DNA of 64,000 nucleotides. Origin: JADHMP01 sp016779985 (GTDB lineage: Bacteria; Bacteroidota; Bacteroidia; Flavobacteriales; Flavobacteriaceae). The position numbers and the translations under genes were made by a program. Location: the NCBI GenBank assembly GCA_016779985.1, contig JADHMP010000006.1, positions 54,207 to 118,206 on the forward strand, in the 5' to 3' direction. This document shows, piece after piece, positions 25,484-35,137 of the stretch; within the stretch, counting starts at the first letter, position 1; each line of letters begins with the position of its first letter. The notes below the pieces were generated by a model that was not told the origin of the DNA, searched no databases, and saw only the letters and a list, made by a program, of their open reading frames with translations.

Positions 25484-26545
25484 TCAGTTTCTGACGTCTA
25501 GGTGATCTCTTAAGTTATTGCCTAATAGCATAAATGAAAGGACTAATAACATAATTGCAGCACCAGGCAGAAGGGCTAGATATGCTTTTCCTAAAAGCAA
25601 ATAGCGAAAATGATCTTTGACCATTCCTCCCCAGCTAGGCACTGGAGGTTGGGCGCCAATTCCCAAAAAGCTAAGCCCACTTTCCATCAAAATGGCACTT
25701 GCAAAATTAGCTGCAGATATTACAATTAGTGAGCTAATAACGGTTGGAAGGATGTGTTTTACCAATATTCTAAAATCAGAAAACCCTAAAACTTTTACTG
25801 CTTGTATATACAGCTTTTCTTTTGTGGCTTTAACTTGTCCACGCACCACACGAGCTACTTCAACCCACATACTCAAACCAACAGCTAAAAAAACTTGCCA
25901 AAAACCACGCCCAAGGGCTAGAACAATGGCAATAACCAATAATAAAGTGGGGATGGCCCAAACCACATTGATCAATGCCATAATCAAGCGATCAATCCTA
26001 CCCCCAAAATAGCCAGCTATTGCTCCAAACAAAACCCCAACCAATAATGAAATAAATACGGCTATCAAACCTATTCCAAGTGAAATTCTAGCGCCTAAGA
26101 TGAGTCGACTAAGCAAATCGCGTCCATATAAATCTGTCCCTAAATAGTATTTTTTCTTGACAAGAAAATTTTCCTCTATATGCTTTGGATCAGAGGTTGG
26201 AAAATTGTGCAGCGGAATAGAATCTTTTTTACTACTTGACCCAAAAGGATAAAAGAATAAAGTCTCTTCCTGAAAATAATATTCTTTAATCGGAAGTAAT
26301 TCATACCCAATTTCTTTTAATTTATTATCTGTTGATAAAGAATTTTGAATAAGCGGTTTGTTTAAAATCCAAGTCTTAAAACCAGGTGGCTGTGAATGCA
26401 CAGCCAATAGCATTTGGTTTGCATTTTCAGTCTTATCAGGAATGATATAACTAGCGAAAATGGCAAGAAAGCTTACCAGTAAGATATAGGAAGCACTAAA
26501 TATGGATGAAAAATCAATTCCCTTTTTTCTGAAGAAATAATTCAT
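25484..26545 (-). CDS. Orphan ABC-transporter permease, DppC/OppC type
   Basis: 353 residues. One N-terminal helix (about 18-37), an unusually long periplasmic stretch of about 100 residues, then the canonical permease core beginning GTDLYGRDLLSRLILGARISL and containing the ATPase-contact loop, with ARVVRGQVKATKEKLYIQAVKVLG. It is a dipeptide/nickel-type inner-membrane permease, but no partner permease, ATPase or binding protein is encoded nearby; those must be elsewhere. Follows prc by 21 bases, so the two are cotranscribed. Confidence 0.92.
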   Translation of the reverse strand: MNYFFRKKGIDFSSIFSASYILLVSFLAIFASYIIPDKTENANQMLLAVHSQPPGFKTWILNKPLIQNSLSTDNKLKEIGYELLPIKEYYFQEETLFFYPFGSSSKKDSIPLHNFPTSDPKHIEENFLVKKKYYLGTDLYGRDLLSRLILGARISLGIGLIAVFISLLVGVLFGAIAGYFGGRIDRLIMALINVVWAIPTLLLVIAIVLALGRGFWQVFLAVGLSMWVEVARVVRGQVKATKEKLYIQAVKVLGFSDFRILVKHILPTVISSLIVISAANFASAILMESGLSFLGIGAQPPVPSWGGMVKDHFRYLLLGKAYLALLPGAAIMLLVLSFMLLGNNLRDHLDVRN

Positions 26546-26566
26546 TTTTCCTCTAAAAAATCGTCT

Positions 26567-28705
26567 TTATTCAAACGTAGAGGCCGTTTTGATGGGTTTT
26601 GGTTTTGCTAAATTATGACTAAGATCGCTCAAAATATGAACAGCTTCATAGATATAGAGATCCTTTTTTAGGCTTTTTTGCCACCGCTCTCTTTTCTCTT
26701 TAAAATCTTCAGTTATAGCACCTTTGTGGCTCGCATCAGGAAGCCATTGAAATTGATATTCTGACTCAAATGAGTTTATTTTTTCAAATTTCTCAGAAAG
26801 AGACTTGTTCTTCGAGCGCTCTGTTTTAAAGTCATCAAAGGTTAAAGAGTATTCTGATTTATTTTGTTGTTTTTTAACCCACTGAGCTTGTTCATCTATC
26901 AAATCAACCAAAGGGTTGTTTTTTAATCGATTTTGGCTATTCGCTATGGCCTCGTCATAATTGAGTTGAAATTTCCATGGCTCATAATTTGCAGGCGTAA
27001 TTCTGTCCCACGGCAAGGGGTTGTCTTGATCTTTTTCACCCATCTCTACATAAGCATATCGATCTGGAAAAACAATGTCAGACTGGACGCCTTCTAATTG
27101 AGTTGATCTCCCGTTGATTCTATAAAATTTATCAGTAGTTACTTTTAAAGCGCCTAAATCACCATAGGTACTGTTTGATATAATACTATTGAGATCTACC
27201 ATATTTTGGACAGTTCCTTTGCCATAGGTCTGTTTACTTCCCAATACAATCGCACGTTTATAGTCTTGAAGTGCACCCGCAATAATTTCTGAAGCAGATG
27301 CAGAAAATTCATTTACTAATACTACTAAAGGTCCATCCCAAACAATGCTGCGATCTGTATCACTCAAAACTTCTTTTCTTCCTCCTGTACTTTTTACTTG
27401 CACAACAGGCCCTTGCTCAATAAAATAACCTGTCATATCAACCACCGTTTTAAGTGAGCCACCTCCGTTATTTCTCAAATCCAATATAATTCCAGAAACC
27501 CCTTTGGCTTTTAATTGTTCTAATTCTTTTCTCACATCTGTAGCCGCGTTTCGTTGGCCATAATCATTAAAACTGACATAAAATTTAGGGAGTTCAATAA
27601 GACCAAATTTCTTATTTTCTATTTCAATTAAGGAAGAACGGGCAAAGGTTTCATCCAATTCGACAATATCTCGAACCACAGGCACCACCTCAATTTTTCC
27701 ATCCACTCGTTTAACTTTTAAGTAGACCGTTGTTCCTTTGGGCCCTTTGATCAATTTTATAGCATCTTCTAAGCGCATACCAGAAATAGAAATACCTGTT
27801 TCGTTTTCTTGTGCAACTTCTAGAATAAGATCTCCTACTTCCAATAGCTCTCCTCTCCATACGGGACCCCCAGAAATGACTTCTACAATTTTGACTTCTC
27901 CATTTCGTTTTTCAAGTCGAGCACCAATTCCTTCAAACTTACCAGAAATGCTCATGTCAAAACGTTCTTTATCATTAGGGGCAAAATAAAATGTATGCGG
28001 GTCAAATTGGGTTACAATGGCATTGATGTAGAATTCAAACCAGTCTTTTCTTTCAAGTTCATTATAGCTTTCAAAAAAGGCTTTCATGTTGTCAAGAGTT
28101 GTTTCTCTAGCCTCTTGCTCTAAAATTGAGTCAGCTTTCATTTCATATTCTGGATCTTGCTCTTTTTTCTGCACCTCATTTTCTTTCAAAGTGGTGAATC
28201 GCTCCAAAATATCTAACTTAAACCTTTTACGCCATCTGTCTTCTAACTCTTTGTTCGATTTTGCATAGGGCAAATTTTCATAATCGAGATTTATTTTTTC
28301 AACAACAGTAAACTCAAAAGGCTGCTCTAACAAAGAATTGTATAAAAGTTCTACTTGACTCATTCTCTCCATCAAAAGGTCATAAGCTCTATCAAAAAAA
28401 TCTAAAGAAGTTTGTTTGAACTGATCATCAATTTCAAATTTGAATCGTTCCAATGAGCGGATATCGGCATTTAAAAAGAACCGACGTTGCCCATCTACCG
28501 ATTTCAAAAAATCAAAGAAAACATTTTCAGAAAATTTGTCATCTAGTGTTTTAGGATCATAATGACCCCTTTCTAACACATAAGATATAATTTCCATTAA
28601 AAATTTATCTTTTTCAGGATTCTTTTCATTTACAGTGAAACCATAAACTACTGTGGTGATCAGCAAAGAAATTCCAACGGTATACAGATAAAATCGCTTT
28701 TTCAT
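26567..28705 (-). CDS. prc: Tail-specific protease Prc (carboxy-terminal processing peptidase, S41)
   Basis: 712 residues. A signal/anchor helix (about 5-23), a helical N-terminal region (30-240), a PDZ domain (about 250-340), then the S41 protease with GIILDLRNNGGGSL, the nucleophile region NEFSASASE (Ser about 470) and the general base K496 in QTYGKGTVQ, and a C-terminal DUF3340-like region. Degrades periplasmic proteins with nonpolar C-termini and trims envelope enzymes. Divergent from surE by 113 bases. Confidence 0.96.
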   Translation of the reverse strand: MKKRFYLYTVGISLLITTVVYGFTVNEKNPEKDKFLMEIISYVLERGHYDPKTLDDKFSENVFFDFLKSVDGQRRFFLNADIRSLERFKFEIDDQFKQTSLDFFDRAYDLLMERMSQVELLYNSLLEQPFEFTVVEKINLDYENLPYAKSNKELEDRWRKRFKLDILERFTTLKENEVQKKEQDPEYEMKADSILEQEARETTLDNMKAFFESYNELERKDWFEFYINAIVTQFDPHTFYFAPNDKERFDMSISGKFEGIGARLEKRNGEVKIVEVISGGPVWRGELLEVGDLILEVAQENETGISISGMRLEDAIKLIKGPKGTTVYLKVKRVDGKIEVVPVVRDIVELDETFARSSLIEIENKKFGLIELPKFYVSFNDYGQRNAATDVRKELEQLKAKGVSGIILDLRNNGGGSLKTVVDMTGYFIEQGPVVQVKSTGGRKEVLSDTDRSIVWDGPLVVLVNEFSASASEIIAGALQDYKRAIVLGSKQTYGKGTVQNMVDLNSIISNSTYGDLGALKVTTDKFYRINGRSTQLEGVQSDIVFPDRYAYVEMGEKDQDNPLPWDRITPANYEPWKFQLNYDEAIANSQNRLKNNPLVDLIDEQAQWVKKQQNKSEYSLTFDDFKTERSKNKSLSEKFEKINSFESEYQFQWLPDASHKGAITEDFKEKRERWQKSLKKDLYIYEAVHILSDLSHNLAKPKPIKTASTFE

Positions 28706-28798
28706 AGTCTTTTTAGATTTTATAGGAACGCTAAAGATATGGATTCTGCTAAAAAGTTGATGTTAATAATGATATAAATAAACTCACTGGTTATTTCA

Positions 28799-28806
28799 TA
28801 CCTTTG
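28799..28806 (+). promoter_or_regulatory. Candidate -7 box (TACCTTTG) of surE
   Basis: Exact TAnnTTTG match 12 bases upstream of the surE ATG; leader of about 6 bases predicted. No TTG at the expected -33 distance. Confidence 0.4.
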
Positions 28807-28818
28807 TCTTTTAATTAG

Positions 28819-29589
28819 ATGCAAAAAAAACCACTCATATTAGTCACCAATGACGACGGAATTACTGCTCCAGGATTAAGAGCCTTAATTTCAGTTATGA
28901 ATCACTTAGGAGAGGTTGTCGTTGTAGCCCCTGACAGTCCTCAATCAGGCATGGGCCATGCCATAACAATTAATTCAACGCTTCAATGTAGCCAGATCAA
29001 ACTCGATGAAGGACCACAAAAGGAATATAGCTGTTCAGGAACACCTGCCGATTGTGTGAAATTGGGTATCAATGAATTACTTTATCGCAAACCTGATTTG
29101 TGTGTTTCTGGAATCAATCATGGCTCTAACTCTTCTATCAATGTTATTTATTCTGGAACGATGAGTGCGGCTGTTGAAGCTGGAATTGAAGGCATCCCTG
29201 CTATAGGTTTTTCATTGTTGGATTTTCGTTGGGCCGCAGATTTTGAACCAGTGATGCCCTTTGTCAAAAAAATCACTCAACAAGCCTTAGAAAATTTGAT
29301 TCCAAAGGGTGTTGTACTAAACGTCAACTTTCCTGTTCCAAAAGAGCAAAAAATTAAAGGAATTAAAATTTGTCGGCAGGCAAATGCCTATTGGGTTGAG
29401 AAATTTGATAAAAGAACCAATCCTCAAGGAAAAGAATATTATTGGCTCACTGGAGATTTTATCAATGAAGATAAAGGAGAAGACACAGACGAATGGGCAT
29501 TGAAAAATGGGTATATATCAATAGTGCCTACACAATTTGATTTGACAGCCCACCACAGCATTCAGCAGTTGAACACATGGAATTTTTAA
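28819..29589 (+). CDS. surE: 5'/3'-nucleotidase SurE
   Basis: 256 residues with the metal-binding NDDGI motif near residue 10, PDSPQSGMGHAIT, the SGTPADCVKLG stretch and VSGINHGSN. A divalent-metal survival phosphatase acting on nucleoside monophosphates. Overlaps the following small membrane gene by 13 bases and heads the surE-lpxB transcript. Confidence 0.97.
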   Translation: MQKKPLILVTNDDGITAPGLRALISVMNHLGEVVVVAPDSPQSGMGHAITINSTLQCSQIKLDEGPQKEYSCSGTPADCVKLGINELLYRKPDLCVSGINHGSNSSINVIYSGTMSAAVEAGIEGIPAIGFSLLDFRWAADFEPVMPFVKKITQQALENLIPKGVVLNVNFPVPKEQKIKGIKICRQANAYWVEKFDKRTNPQGKEYYWLTGDFINEDKGEDTDEWALKNGYISIVPTQFDLTAHHSIQQLNTWNF

Positions 29590-29867
29590 AAGACAAAACA
29601 TTTTATTGGGGTATCTTCACTGGGTTTTTGTGGACCCTGTTTGGGGTCTTCATTTTCACTTATTTTTTATCTCAACACTCTATTGAACGAAGCCTGAAAT
29701 ACCTGTATCAAAAAAATCAGCTTGGTGGTTTAATTTCACTGGGTGCACTAATAAATTTACCTATTTTCTTTTTGGCCCTTCGTAAAAATAAAATCCCTTT
29801 TGCTGCTGGAATTGTGTGTATTTCACTTTTGGTTGTTGTTGTGGTTGCCTTATTAAAAATTAATTAG
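29577..29867 (+). CDS. Small three-helix membrane protein between surE and lpxB
   Basis: 96 residues with three predicted membrane helices (about 11-30, 48-67 and 73-93). No motif that I recognise. The start ATG lies inside the end of surE (13-base overlap) and lpxB follows within 20 bases, so it is part of that transcript. A role in lipid A or membrane biology is only a guess from position. Confidence 0.75.
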   Translation: MEFLKDKTFYWGIFTGFLWTLFGVFIFTYFLSQHSIERSLKYLYQKNQLGGLISLGALINLPIFFLALRKNKIPFAAGIVCISLLVVVVVALLKIN

Positions 29868-29884
29868 CTTAAATTTTATAATTG

Positions 29885-30991
29885 GTGAAATACTATATTA
29901 TTGCTGGTGAAGCCTCAGGAGATTTACACGGCTCTAACCTTATTCATGCGCTTCGAAAAAAAGACCCAAAAGCTGAAATCCGCTGCTGGGGCGGAGAGTT
30001 AATGAAAAATGCGGGGGCCACCCTTGTCAAAGACTACAAAGAATTAGCTTTTATGGGTTTTTGGGAAGTTTTAATCAACCTCAACACGATTTTAAAAAAC
30101 CTGCGTTTCTGTAAAGAGGACATAGATAAATTTAACCCCGATCGAATTGTCTACATTGATTATCCTGGATTTAATTTAAGAATAGCCCGATGGGCTCATG
30201 AGAAAGGATTTAAAAATCACTATTATATTAGCCCACAAGTTTGGGCGTGGAAAGAAAATAGAGTGGCTGATATGAAAAAAAATCTTGATGCTCTTTATGT
30301 AATTCTTCCCTTCGAATCCGCCTATTTTAAAAACCGACATAATTTTAAAACCCATTTTGTAGGTCATCCCCTTAGAGATGCACTACATTTTCTCAAGCCA
30401 GATGTCAATTTTTTAGAGCGCAATGCTATTGAAAAAAAACTTCCACTTGTGGCGCTTTTACCAGGAAGTCGTAAACAAGAAGTAAAAAAAATGCTGCCTC
30501 TTTTCTTAAAAATTGCATACCATTTTCCAAAGTACCAATTTGTGGTTGCAGGAGCTCCTGGTCTTTCCTCCACTTTTTATGAATCATTGCTTCAAGACTC
30601 TTCTTTGAAAGTAGTATATAATCAGACCTATTCCCTGTTGAGCTTCGCCAAAGCAGCCCTTGTGACCAGTGGAACAGCAACACTAGAAACAGCTCTTTTT
30701 AACGTACCTCAAATGGTGTGTTATAAGAGTAGTTTTTTTACCTATTTCATTGGAAAACAATTAGTAAGGTTGAATTATATCTCACTGGTAAATTTAATTT
30801 TAGACAAAGAAGCTGTGAGAGAACTAATTCAACACGAATGCAATGAAAAAAATATAATAAAAGTTCTGCAAGAAATATTAAGCAAAACGGGGCAACAAAA
30901 TATAAAGTCAGATTATAAAATATTAGAGGAAAAATTAGGCCCCCCTGGTGCGAGTGAAAGAGTTGCCAACTTACTTTTAGAACACTCCTAA
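29885..30991 (+). CDS. lpxB: Lipid-A-disaccharide synthase
   Basis: About 368 residues from the GTG at 29885, which gives the family N-terminus MKYYIIAGEASGDLHGS; a TTG three bases upstream would add one residue. GT19 fold with YIDYPGFNLRIA, KNHYYISPQVWAWKE and the nucleotide loop LLPGSRKQEV. Joins UDP-diacylglucosamine and lipid X to make the lipid A disaccharide at the inner membrane. Shares a transcript with surE. Confidence 0.96.
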   Translation: MKYYIIAGEASGDLHGSNLIHALRKKDPKAEIRCWGGELMKNAGATLVKDYKELAFMGFWEVLINLNTILKNLRFCKEDIDKFNPDRIVYIDYPGFNLRIARWAHEKGFKNHYYISPQVWAWKENRVADMKKNLDALYVILPFESAYFKNRHNFKTHFVGHPLRDALHFLKPDVNFLERNAIEKKLPLVALLPGSRKQEVKKMLPLFLKIAYHFPKYQFVVAGAPGLSSTFYESLLQDSSLKVVYNQTYSLLSFAKAALVTSGTATLETALFNVPQMVCYKSSFFTYFIGKQLVRLNYISLVNLILDKEAVRELIQHECNEKNIIKVLQEILSKTGQQNIKSDYKILEEKLGPPGASERVANLLLEHS

Positions 30992-31030
30992 ATATTTGAA
31001 TTTGAAACCTAAATAAGTATCTTTAGGTTT

Positions 31031-33055
31031 GTGAGAGTCCCCAAAAACCCAATATATATTATCACCTTTCTGTTTTCGTTAGGAATGCTATTGTGTGCTT
31101 CTTTCAGCATTTCTATAACATTACTATGGAAGGTTTTTGTATTGTATTTATTGGTTACTATTTTTTGTCTTTTTATCATTTCTAAACGGTTTCATGCATT
31201 AAAATGTCTCATTCTTTATTGCAGTTTTATGTTGCTTGGAGCTTTAAACTATAAAAACTTTTATAGTCCCAACAAAAATCACTTTGAACATCACCTCCCT
31301 AAAGAGCAACTTATAACCCTCCAATTAGAGATTATTCAATACAACGGAGCCAATTCATTTTCGCATAGCTACAAGGCCAAAGTAGAAGCGTTTAAAAACA
31401 ACTCTTTGAATGGCAAAGTTTTAGTTTATCAAAAAAAAGACAGCCTTACCCCTCCATTCAAAAAAGGAACCTTTCTCTTCGCACAAGGAATACTCAAAGA
31501 AATTGCACCCCCTAAAAATCCAGGTACATTCAATTATAAGAAATTCTTATCCCAACAATCGATAAATTATCAATTTTCTCTACAGGAGGCAATACCACTA
31601 AATGCTAAAAAGGGTCCAATAAAATCACTCCAAAATGCATTCTTAAAAGGGAAGGTTTTTGTCTTAAATAAAATTCAAAAAAGTGGATTGAAAACGCAAA
31701 GCAAGCAAATGATTCAAACGCTTATGCTGGGTGATCGGAATGCTATTGATGAATCAATAAGAGAAGCCTACGCCAATGCTGGTGTGATTCATCTTTTAGC
31801 CATCTCTGGATTGCATCTGGGTATTTTAGCATTCTTTTTCTCCCTTTTATTGAGCCCTTTAAAAAAGGTTCCTATGGGCAACAACCTTAGAGGGGTTTTG
31901 GTATTGGTCTTATTGTGGAGCTTTGCATTTTTTTCGGGAGCAAGTCCTTCAGCAGTTTTTGCGGCCACTATGTTTTCTTTTTTAGTCTTCGCACAGATGG
32001 CAAATCGAAGTGGAAACAGTATTCATTTTCTGACTCTTTCATTCTTATTGCTTCTCATTATTCACCCTCCCTATTTGCATAAAATTGGTTTTCAAATGAG
32101 TTACGCTGCTGTTTTTGGTATTCTTTGGATTTATCCTCTTTTGCATAAATTTTTTATTCCCAAATACTATTTACCTAAAATTTTTGTGCAAGCATTCTAT
32201 ATTAGTTTGGCAGCTCAACTGATAGTAACTCCTTTGAGTATTTTTTACTTCAATCAATTTCCGGGGCTATTTTTCATATCTAATTTAGTCATTGTTCCCT
32301 TTTTTAGTTTGTTTTTAATTCTCACTCTATGCACCCTTCTTTTTAGTTTATTTTTTAAGCTACCTCCATTTTGGCAATGGCTTTATGATAAAATAATTGA
32401 ATTATTAAATGGTTTTATCAACCTTATTGCAAATCAAGATCAATTTTTGCTCAAAGAGCTGACTATTGATCAATTTGAATTGAGTATAACATATATAGTA
32501 CTACTTTCACTATTGTTGTTTTTTAAAAGCGTTAAGGCAAATTATCTTCTACTCTTTTTTATTGGAATCCTTAGTCTAAATCTATATGACGTTTACGAAG
32601 AAATAAAAGTGCAAAAAGAAAATTCTTTATGGATCCTACATCAGAATAACGCAGAGATTATTGCTATTCTAAAGGGGGAAAAGGTATTTGTTGTTAGAGA
32701 TCTTGAAAATAAAAAATCTACAACCATTCTGAATGACTTTAAAATAGCTTTGCATATTAAAGAAGTAGCCCCAATGCTGCCGCTCAACTTTTACTCTCTC
32801 GGCAAAATAAAACTGCTCCGAATAGGAGAAGAGGCAGAAACAATTGTGTTTCCACATACTCCAACTCATTTGCTATTGACCAAAAATTCAAGAATCAATT
32901 TAGAACGATGGCTTTCACTCTATCGATTTGAACTAGTCATTGCTGATGGGAGCAATGCATCTTGGAATATTGAACGTTGGGAAAAAACTTGTAAACAGCT
33001 AAATGTTCCTTTTCATAACACGTTAAAAAAAGGAGCACTAAAAATCACCCTCTAA
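31031..33055 (+). CDS. ComEC/Rec2-family membrane protein without functional lactamase domain
   Basis: 674 residues from a GTG start. N-terminal helices and a DUF4131/OB-like soluble part (about 85-200; KGKVLVYQKKDS type), then the competence domain of about eight helices with HLLAISGLHLGIL and FFSGASPSAVFAATMF. The C-terminal 150 residues sit where the metallo-beta-lactamase domain should be but contain no HxHxDH motif. ComEC forms the inner-membrane channel for single-stranded DNA uptake; whether this form supports uptake is unknown. Its last 11 bases overlap the end of the convergent thioredoxin gene. Confidence 0.9.
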   Translation: MRVPKNPIYIITFLFSLGMLLCASFSISITLLWKVFVLYLLVTIFCLFIISKRFHALKCLILYCSFMLLGALNYKNFYSPNKNHFEHHLPKEQLITLQLEIIQYNGANSFSHSYKAKVEAFKNNSLNGKVLVYQKKDSLTPPFKKGTFLFAQGILKEIAPPKNPGTFNYKKFLSQQSINYQFSLQEAIPLNAKKGPIKSLQNAFLKGKVFVLNKIQKSGLKTQSKQMIQTLMLGDRNAIDESIREAYANAGVIHLLAISGLHLGILAFFFSLLLSPLKKVPMGNNLRGVLVLVLLWSFAFFSGASPSAVFAATMFSFLVFAQMANRSGNSIHFLTLSFLLLLIIHPPYLHKIGFQMSYAAVFGILWIYPLLHKFFIPKYYLPKIFVQAFYISLAAQLIVTPLSIFYFNQFPGLFFISNLVIVPFFSLFLILTLCTLLFSLFFKLPPFWQWLYDKIIELLNGFINLIANQDQFLLKELTIDQFELSITYIVLLSLLLFFKSVKANYLLLFFIGILSLNLYDVYEEIKVQKENSLWILHQNNAEIIAILKGEKVFVVRDLENKKSTTILNDFKIALHIKEVAPMLPLNFYSLGKIKLLRIGEEAETIVFPHTPTHLLLTKNSRINLERWLSLYRFELVIADGSNASWNIERWEKTCKQLNVPFHNTLKKGALKITL

Positions 33056-33587
33056 ATTTAGGAATAAAGTTTTTCTGATAGTTTAAAAAGTCTTCAGAGG
33101 TTTTAAATATTTGATAATCTCCTTGCTTTATCATTTTTAAAAACAATTCGAGTTGTTGAGGGGTTTTATAGCCTACCAAAGGCATAATTGGATCACCTTG
33201 TTCACTAAGAAAAATCATGGTCGGATACCCTTTAATACCCAAAAATTGAGTGAATTGATGTGTGGTGTTTCGCCCTCTACGATTTGGGTCGTGATTGGGG
33301 TTTGAGAAGGTTTGCTCAAAGAATTTTATAGTTTCGGTGCCCTCACCGTTAAATTTAACAGGATAATAAAATTCACTAATATAACGAGCTACATCTGGGT
33401 TTTGAAATGTTTTATTATCAAGGAGTTTACAGGGGCCACACCACACTGTATAAACGTCAATAAATATTTTTTTAGGTTCTTTTTTTTGAGCTTCTAGGGC
33501 TTCGTTTAAAGACATCCATTGGATTTCTTGGGCACTCATAGAAGTATATCCAAACAATAAAAAAACAAACAAAAAAGTTCTCATCAT
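33045..33587 (-). CDS. Periplasmic thioredoxin-family protein
   Basis: 180 residues from the ATG at 33587 (MMRTFLF), which gives a clean signal peptide cleaved after SMSAQ; a longer reading frame would place charged residues in front. Thioredoxin fold with the active site WCGPC (49-53) and the cis-proline GYPTMIFL. Likely an exported thiol-disulfide reductant or isomerase. Eight bases downstream of the POT transporter gene, third gene of a peptide-use transcript. Tail-to-tail overlap with comEC of 11 bases. Confidence 0.92.
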   Translation of the reverse strand: MMRTFLFVFLLFGYTSMSAQEIQWMSLNEALEAQKKEPKKIFIDVYTVWCGPCKLLDNKTFQNPDVARYISEFYYPVKFNGEGTETIKFFEQTFSNPNHDPNRRGRNTTHQFTQFLGIKGYPTMIFLSEQGDPIMPLVGYKTPQQLELFLKMIKQGDYQIFKTSEDFLNYQKNFIPKFRG

Positions 33588-33595
33588 ATTTCGCC

Positions 33596-35128
33596 TTAGT
33601 GAACCCCTCCCATCAATCGTTTTAAAAGGGGAGCACACAAAATTACAATAATTCCTGCTCCTAATGAATATTTTGCGATTAATTCAAATCCTTCGATATA
33701 GATATCTAATGACTCAAACCCGCCTATTTCATTGGAATCACTCTCAATGGCAAGTTGTTTTCCAATAAACCCAACAAGTTGAAAAGCATAGGATGAGGAT
33801 AAAAACCAAACTCCCATCATAAAGGCCACTATTCGTTGAGGTGAAAGGTCTGTTATTTTAGAAAGACCCACTGGGGACATACAAAGTTCACCAATGGAGA
33901 TCAAGAAATAGAGCCATAATAAATAAGAAAAAGGAACCATTCCATTAGCATCAGCCACATTCCCACTAAGGGATAAAACATAAAAACTTAATCCCGCAAA
34001 AACTAAACCTAGTCCAAACTTGTAAGGGGTTCTAGGGTTTCTTTTTTTCTTGTTGAGGTAGGTCCAAAACCAGGAGATTGGCAAAGCCAACAAGATGATG
34101 AACATTGAATTAAGAGAATTGGTCTGGGCAGCATCCATAAAAGTGAGGTTCACATTTCTTGCCGCAAAAAGGGTTATAACACTTCCTGATAGCTCATGAA
34201 ATCCCCAAAATAATGTCATGAAAAGAGTGATACACAGTGCTACAATAAGCTTTTTTCGTTCTTCTGTGGTAGCATGATAAAGAATATAACTCATATAAAC
34301 GATAATAATAGCACCTATCAATTTAAAAATAACATTCACAATGTTTTGATCACCAAGCCAAGATTCTCCTCCTCCAATACTCTTATAGCTATAGAGCAGA
34401 AATGCAATAAGTGGGGCTGTTAAAAAAGCTAAAATGATGATTAGGGTCTCTCTTTTAATAAGAAAAAAGGATTCGTTAAGTTTATTGTTTTCTGGTGGTA
34501 ATCCTCGATCTTCAAAAACGCCTGAACGGACACCGCTGTAAAAAAATAATAGTCCTGAAAGCATTCCTATACCTGCCAAACCAAAACCATAATGCCAACC
34601 GTATTGTGCTCCTAAATAACCGCAAAACAACGGTGCAATCCAACCCCCAATATTGATCCCCATATAAAAAATGGTAAATCCAGAGTCTTTTCTTGGATCG
34701 TCTTGTTCATATAGCGAGCCTACAAATGCGGAAATATTGGGTTTAAAAAAACCATTTCCTACCACAATAAATCCAAGAGCAAGATAAAAAGCTAAATTAT
34801 TTTCAATGGCTAAAACAAAATGGCCTAAAGCCATTAGAATACCACCCAAGTATATTGATTTTCTAAACCCTAAGAAAACGTCAGAAATTTTTCCTCCTAC
34901 TACAGTTGAGGCATAAACTAAAGACCCGTAGGAAGCATAAACGGCAGCGGCTGCAAAATCTCTAGTGGCCAAGGCCTCAAAAATGACATTAACCATGTAG
35001 AGGGTGAGTAATGCCCTCATGCCATAGAAGCTAAATCTTTCCCACAACTCAGCAAAAAATAAGTACAATAGTCCTTTGGGATGCCCAAAGAAGCCTTTGT
35101 CTAGAGCATCACTTTGCAGTTTTGACAT
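33596..35128 (-). CDS. POT/PTR2-family proton-coupled oligopeptide transporter
   Basis: 510 residues, about 12 to 14 membrane helices. The POT signatures are present: FAELWERFSFYGMRALLTLYM near the start (E-x-x-E/R region) and GFTIFYMGINIGGWIAP in the fifth helix. Imports di- and tripeptides with protons. Nine bases after the DPP-IV-like peptidase gene, which would supply dipeptides. Confidence 0.95.
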   Translation of the reverse strand: MSKLQSDALDKGFFGHPKGLLYLFFAELWERFSFYGMRALLTLYMVNVIFEALATRDFAAAAVYASYGSLVYASTVVGGKISDVFLGFRKSIYLGGILMALGHFVLAIENNLAFYLALGFIVVGNGFFKPNISAFVGSLYEQDDPRKDSGFTIFYMGINIGGWIAPLFCGYLGAQYGWHYGFGLAGIGMLSGLLFFYSGVRSGVFEDRGLPPENNKLNESFFLIKRETLIIILAFLTAPLIAFLLYSYKSIGGGESWLGDQNIVNVIFKLIGAIIIVYMSYILYHATTEERKKLIVALCITLFMTLFWGFHELSGSVITLFAARNVNLTFMDAAQTNSLNSMFIILLALPISWFWTYLNKKKRNPRTPYKFGLGLVFAGLSFYVLSLSGNVADANGMVPFSYLLWLYFLISIGELCMSPVGLSKITDLSPQRIVAFMMGVWFLSSSYAFQLVGFIGKQLAIESDSNEIGGFESLDIYIEGFELIAKYSLGAGIIVILCAPLLKRLMGGVH

Positions 35129-35137
35129 ATTTGTATT

